This document shows positions 59,205-64,000 of a stretch of 64,000 bases of DNA, piece by piece. The stretch's first letter is position 1; the number at the start of each line of letters is the position of its first letter. Origin of the DNA: Candidula unifasciata (lineage: Eukaryota; Mollusca; Gastropoda; Stylommatophora; Geomitridae); NCBI GenBank assembly GCA_905116865.2, contig CAJHNH020000791.1:20001-84000 (forward strand). Direction: 5' to 3'. Below the pieces are notes generated by a model, which did no database searches, was not told the origin of the DNA, and was given only the letters and a program-made list of their open reading frames with translations. Made by a program: the position numbers and the translations under genes.

Positions 59205-60573
59205 GTACTCTCCACTGTAAATGTAGTGGTCAGTCAATGTGACTGTTGCAGTGTATTATTTTGTGAGCTATCTAGTGGACAGTCCTATTTGTTGTTGTAT
59301 CGTGCTGAGTCCTATTATTGTGACTAATCTATGGTCATCTATTAATTGTGACAATCTAGAGGTATCAATTGTTTGATCATCATGGTCAGCCAGTGTGGGT
59401 CTATCTGTGGTCAGTCCGTGACTATCTAGGAAAGTCAATTGTTGTGACTATCTATCAGGTTGCCTAGTAATTTGTATAGTGGTCAGTCCTATTATTGTGT
59501 TCTAGTGATTAGTCTATTATTGTGACTCAGTCCAGTATTGTTGTGACTATCGAGTGGTCAGTCCTATTATTGTGACTATTGTTCAGTCCTATTATTGTGA
59601 CTATCTAGTGGTCAGTCCTATTATTGTGACTATCTAGTGGTCAGTCCTATTGTTGTGACTATCTAGTGGTCAGTCCTATTATTGTGACTATCTAGTGGTC
59701 AGTCCTATTATTGTGACTATCTAGTGGTCAGTCCTATTGTTGTGACTATCTAGTGGTCAGTCCTATTGTTGTGACTATCTAGTGGTCAGTCCTATTATTG
59801 TGACTATCTAGTGGTCAGTCCTATTATTGTGACTATCTAGTCCTATTGTTGTGACAGTCCTATTGTTGTGACTATCTAGTGGTCAGTCCTATTGTTGTGA
59901 CTATCTAGTGGTCAGTCCTATTATTGTGACTATCTAGTGGTCAATCCTATTGTTGTGACTATCTAGTGGTCAGTCCTATTATTGTGACTATCTAGTGGTC
60001 AGTCCTATTGTTGTGACTATCTAGTGGTCAGTCCTATTGTTGTGACTATCTAGTGGTCAGTCCTATTATTGTGACTATCTAGTGGTCAGTCCTATTGTTG
60101 TGACTATCTAGTGGTCAGTCCTATTGTTGTGACTATCTATGGTCTATTGTTGTGACTATCTAGTGGTCCTATTATTGTCCTATTATTGTGACTATCTAGT
60201 GGTCAGTCCTATTATTGTGACTATCTAGTGGTCAGTCCTATTATTGTGACTTTCTAGTAGTCAGTCATATTGTTGTGACTATCTAGTGGTCAGTCCTATT
60301 GTTGTGACTATCTAGTGGACAGTCCTATTATTGTGACTATCTAGTGGTCAGTCCTATTGTTGTGACTTTCTAGTAGTCAGTCATATTGTTGTGACTATCT
60401 AGTGGTCAGTCCTATTGTTGTGACTTTCTAGTGGTCAGTCCTATTGTTGTGACTATCTAGTGGTCACTCCTATTATTGTGACTATCTAGTGGTCAGTCCT
60501 ATTATTGTGACTATCTAGTGGTCAGTCCTATTGTTGTGACTTTCTAGTGGTCAGTCCTATTATTGTGACTAAC
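59205..60573. repeat. 29-bp minisatellite (GTGGTCAGTCC family)
   Basis: About 40 units of GTGGTCAGTCCTATTATTGT and GACTATCTA, period 29 checked at 59641 and 59670. The left edge to about 59480 is very degenerate and the centre homogeneous. ATT/GTT alternate at one position. Confidence 0.94.
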
Positions 60574-60721
60574 TGTCAACTGTCTTTACAAACATCATTA
60601 TTTGTGTATCCTCAACAGTGCGTTGTAGAACCAAATAATCAGAATATTTGGGCTGTTAGCTATTCTACTTGCTTGCCTCTGGAATCAAACAGTATCATAG
60701 AAGCGTTTGTAGTAGGCCAAT

Positions 60722-60930
60722 ATCGGCTCTGTGGCTAGGTCGATGCGAACGCTTCGTAATGCTGGGATGTCAGGTTCGATCCCAGCTGTGGGCCATGCGC
60801 CTTGCGTTGGTTTCGTCAGTGGTATAAAGAAAGCCGACCGCCCAGAAGCAATGGCACACTACTGGACGTAAATTTGCGTAGAAAAACCACGCAACAGCCA
60901 GGGGCTGTTGGGATTGGTTCTGCAACGTCC
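60722..60930 (+). mobile_element. tRNA-derived SINE, Thr-like head
   Basis: CGGCTCTGTGGCTAGGTCGA (A box), an anticodon-loop-like TTCGTAA and the B box GGTTCGATCCC (60773-60783) form a tRNA-like head of about 72 bp, closest by eye to a tRNA-Thr(CGU). It is followed by CCTTGCGTTGGTTTCGTCAG, AAAGCCGACCGCCCAGAAG and GGACGTAAATTTGCGTAG. Relics of the same family are at 19704 and 56626. The 3' end is not defined. Confidence 0.75.
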
Positions 60931-61899
60931 TGTAAAGGATATGCAACTAATCAATTAGGCCAATAGTAAAATTCCTTAAATGTATCGATAGAGGAGTCAA
61001 TCGTGACTGCTTAAAAATGAACTGAATGTTTTGTTGTAGCGGTCTCCTTATATAGGTTTTCAATTGCATAGGTAGTGAATAGTGTTCACCCGAAATGATG
61101 TTGCTATCTCGTACAAATATGGTCTTAAACACAACTGACCACTGTGTTGTAACGATTACAAAAACGATCGCAGTTCACACCCACATGTCCACTGGACATA
61201 GTTAACAACATTTGAGTCTGCTTTTCACATACCTGAGTACGATAATTTACAAATTAATAAGAAAGAGCCATCGAATAACTGCATTATTTGGTCAGTGTAT
61301 AAGTGTGTATAATCTCTGAATTTACAGAACCAGAAAACTGGCTCTAGCTTGCCTATGAGGTCTAAATGAAATCCTTAGTATCAGGCTTAGACTCTAATGA
61401 ACTATTGGGGGGAGAGAAAACAAAAGCCAGATCGAAGAAAGTCTCATCACATGGAAACTCCCCTGGAAGACTAGCCTTTCCCTCAGATCGCAGTTCTAAT
61501 TGCCAACACTGTCGGCAGAAATTGCTCATTGCGTTCCTGTATTCCCAGATGGTTCTGCCGTTTTAGACTTCAGAAATCGAATATTGTTTCGTAAGTTTTC
61601 TCATTTTCGTTCTTATTAAACATTCACCCCTGTTTGGCAGGAAACATATTCGCTTTCACTGATGCCATTATGGGGGAATTTCTGCAGTGATGCATTTTTG
61701 TATTGTGGCTTTTATCATGAAAACAAAGGCGGTATACATTCTGAATTGTCAAGAGAGTCAACCAATCTGTTGTGAAGTCAACAATAATGGTTGGCTAAAA
61801 TGGATCTTATTGTTTCCTTTCCTTTTCTGGATGTAGACTTGGACAGATTTTTGCTCATCTTTTGATGTTATCTTGTTAATAATGAAATAAAATCTGGTA
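60931..61899. other. Unique sequence, no gene seen
   Basis: Frames up to 66 codons with no recognised domain. The largest non-repetitive stretch in the last 10 kb. Confidence 0.5.
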
Positions 61900-62450
61900 C
61901 ATTGCTTCAGACTAGTACTTGTTATATTATCACTAACAGACTAGTACATATTGTATTTTTACTAACAGACTAGTAGATAGTACATCTTATATTATCACTA
62001 GTACTTGTTGTCTTCTTCCTAACAAGTACAAGCTAAATACTCACTAACAAGTATGTGTTAATTTCTCGCTAACAAGTACGTGTTATAATCTCACTAAACA
62101 GTACGAATTCTGTTCTCAGTAACAAGTATGTGTTATTTTCTCACTAACAAGTATGTGTTAATTTGTCACCAACAAGTACATGTTAAATTCTCATTAATAA
62201 GTACGTGTTGTATTCTCTTTTTTGTCAGATGACATGTTTATTCTCAATACATGTACATATTATCTCCTCACTAACAAGTACATTATAAATTCTCTCTAAC
62301 AAGTATGTGTGTCGTTCTCATTAACAAGAGCGTGTTATATTTTCACCAACAAGTACGTGTTAAATTCTCGCTAACATGAGCGTGCTATAAGCTCACTAAC
62401 AAGTACGAATTATATTCTCACTTACAAGTGTGGGTGGGTTATATTCTCTT
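61900..62450. repeat. Degenerate CTCACTAACAAGTA repeat
   Basis: Irregular units of CTCACTAACAAGTACGTGTT and ATTCTCACTAACAGACTAGT, roughly 28-32 bp, forming the eroded left edge of the following array. Confidence 0.8.
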
Positions 62451-64000
62451 ATATGTGTGATGACATATTTATTCTTACTAACAGACAAGGACGTTTATAT
62501 TTTCACTAATAAAGACACGTTATGTTCTCACCAACAGACTAGTCGATATGATCTTCTCACTAACTGACTAGGACATTCTGTATTCTCACTAACGGACGAG
62601 GACATTCTGTATTCTCACTAATGGACTAGGACATTCTGTATTCTCACTAATGGACTAGCACATGTTAACGGATTCTCACTAACACTAGCACATGTTGCAA
62701 TCTCACTAACGGACTAGGACATTCTGTATTCTCACTAATGGACTAGGACATTCTGTATTCTCACTAACGGACTAGGACATTCTGTATTCTCACTAACGGA
62801 CTAGGACATTCTGTATTCTCACTAACGGACTAGGACATGTTACATTCTCACTAACGGACTAGGACATGTTACATTCTCACTAACGGGACATGTTTTTATT
62901 CTCACTACACTGTACATTCTCACTAACGGACTAGGACATGTTACATTCTCACTAACGGACTAGGACATGTTACATTCTCACTAACGGACTAGCACATGTT
63001 ACATTCTCACTAACGGACTAGGACATGTTACATTCTCACTAACGGACTAGCACATGTTACATTCTCACTAACGGACTAGCACATGTTACTCTCACTAACG
63101 GACTAGTGTTACATTCTCACTAACGGACTAGGACATGTTACATTCTCACTAACGGACTAGGACATGTTACATTCTCACTAACGGACTAGGACATGTTACA
63201 TTCTCACTAACGGACTAGGACATGTTACATTCTCACTAACGGACTAGCACATGTTACATTCTCACTAACGGACTAGGACATGTTACATTCTCACTAACGG
63301 ACTAGCACATGTTACATTCTCACTAACGGACTAGCATGTTACATGCACATGTTACAATCTCACTAACGGACTAGCACATGTTACATTCTCACTAACGGAC
63401 TAGCACATAACGGACTTGCAATGTTACAATTCTCACTAACGGACTAGCACATGTTACATTCTCACTAACGGACTAGGACATGTTACATTCTCACTAACGG
63501 ACTAGGACATGTTACATTCTCACTAACGGACTAGGACATGTTACATTCTCACTAGCGGACTAGCACATGTTACATTCTCACTAACGGACTAGGACATGTT
63601 ACATTCTCACTAACGGACTAGCACATGTTACATTCTCACTAACGGACTAGCACATGTTACAATCTCACTAACGGACTAGCACATGTTACATTCTCACTAA
63701 CGGACTAGCACATGTTGCAATCTCACTAATGGACTAGCACATGTTACATTCTCACTAACGGACTAGCACATGTTACATTCTCACTAACGGACTAGGACAT
63801 GTTTCATTCTCACTAATGAACTAGCACATGTTACATTCTCACTAACGGACTAGGACATGTTACATTCTCACTAACGGACTAGGACATGTTACACTCTCAC
63901 TAACGGACTAGCACATGTTACATTCTCACTAACGGACTAGGACATGTTACATTCTCACTAACGGACTAGCACATGTTACATTCTCACTAACGGACTAGCA
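62451..64000. repeat. 29-bp minisatellite (CTCACTAACGGACTAG family)
   Basis: More than fifty units of CTCACTAACGGACTAGGACA and TGTTACATT; period 29 checked at 63121 and 63150. GGACATG and GCACATG variants are intermixed, with a few truncated units near 63080-63110, 63330 and 63400. It continues past the window end. Confidence 0.94.

Overview
The window looks like intergenic, repeat-dominated nuclear DNA of an animal, most likely a lophotrochozoan and perhaps a gastropod mollusc. That assignment is an inference from several mixed non-LTR retrotransposon types, tRNA-derived SINEs, a Gypsy-type integrase, a Mutator/Kolobok-type transposon, kilobase-scale minisatellites and long CT, CA, AAG and ACT microsatellites. 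There are no operons, rRNA genes or bacterial features. I see no complete host gene. The best host-gene candidate is one short signal-peptide-like first exon at 2010-2082. The long open frames in this window are almost all artefacts of tandem arrays whose period divides by three.

Layout. 0.5-4.6 kb: three minisatellites (40-bp monomers in a 120-bp higher-order unit, 25 bp, 39 bp) around the exon. 6-8.4 kb: remnants of LINE endonuclease and RNase H. 9-11.8 kb: a 33-bp satellite that became a 66-bp dimeric satellite, split by a 969-bp inverted-repeat element with a 7-bp target duplication. 12.3-17.8 kb: LINE remnants, an AAG array, a dispersed element and a CT minisatellite. 18.5-26.4 kb: two related tRNA-derived SINEs, a 53-bp satellite split by a 1354-bp LTR-like element (5-bp target duplication), a LINE whose reverse-transcriptase motif has become a tandem array, and a 31-bp satellite split by a 775-bp LTR-like element. 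27.8-31 kb: IS630/Tc1-like transposase remnant, then a CR1-like LINE lying between two parts of an opposite-strand LINE. 33.2-36.4 kb: a Mutator/Kolobok-type transposon with terminal inverted repeats and an intron-containing decayed transposase, carrying a younger LINE with a 12-bp target duplication. 37-43 kb: two copies of a CT-bearing dispersed element, a Gypsy integrase remnant with an internal 61-bp array, and a LINE ORF1. 43.4-51.3 kb: LINE RNase H, a large ACT/GCT minisatellite with an 854-bp duplication, an LTR, and a 1.2-kb TTC array at the end of a minus-strand LINE. 53.3-64 kb: consecutive minisatellites with periods of 79, 58, 45, 74, 46, 32, 29 and 29 bp, separated by SINE relics.

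The main theme is satellite birth from mobile elements. In at least three places (22.9, 38.5 and 53.5 kb) the array unit is recognisably a piece of a transposon or dispersed repeat still present beside it or elsewhere in the window. In others, arrays abut SINE or LINE ends, or have themselves been targets for insertion. All family calls come from reading motifs by eye; element boundaries are approximate except where target duplications fix them.
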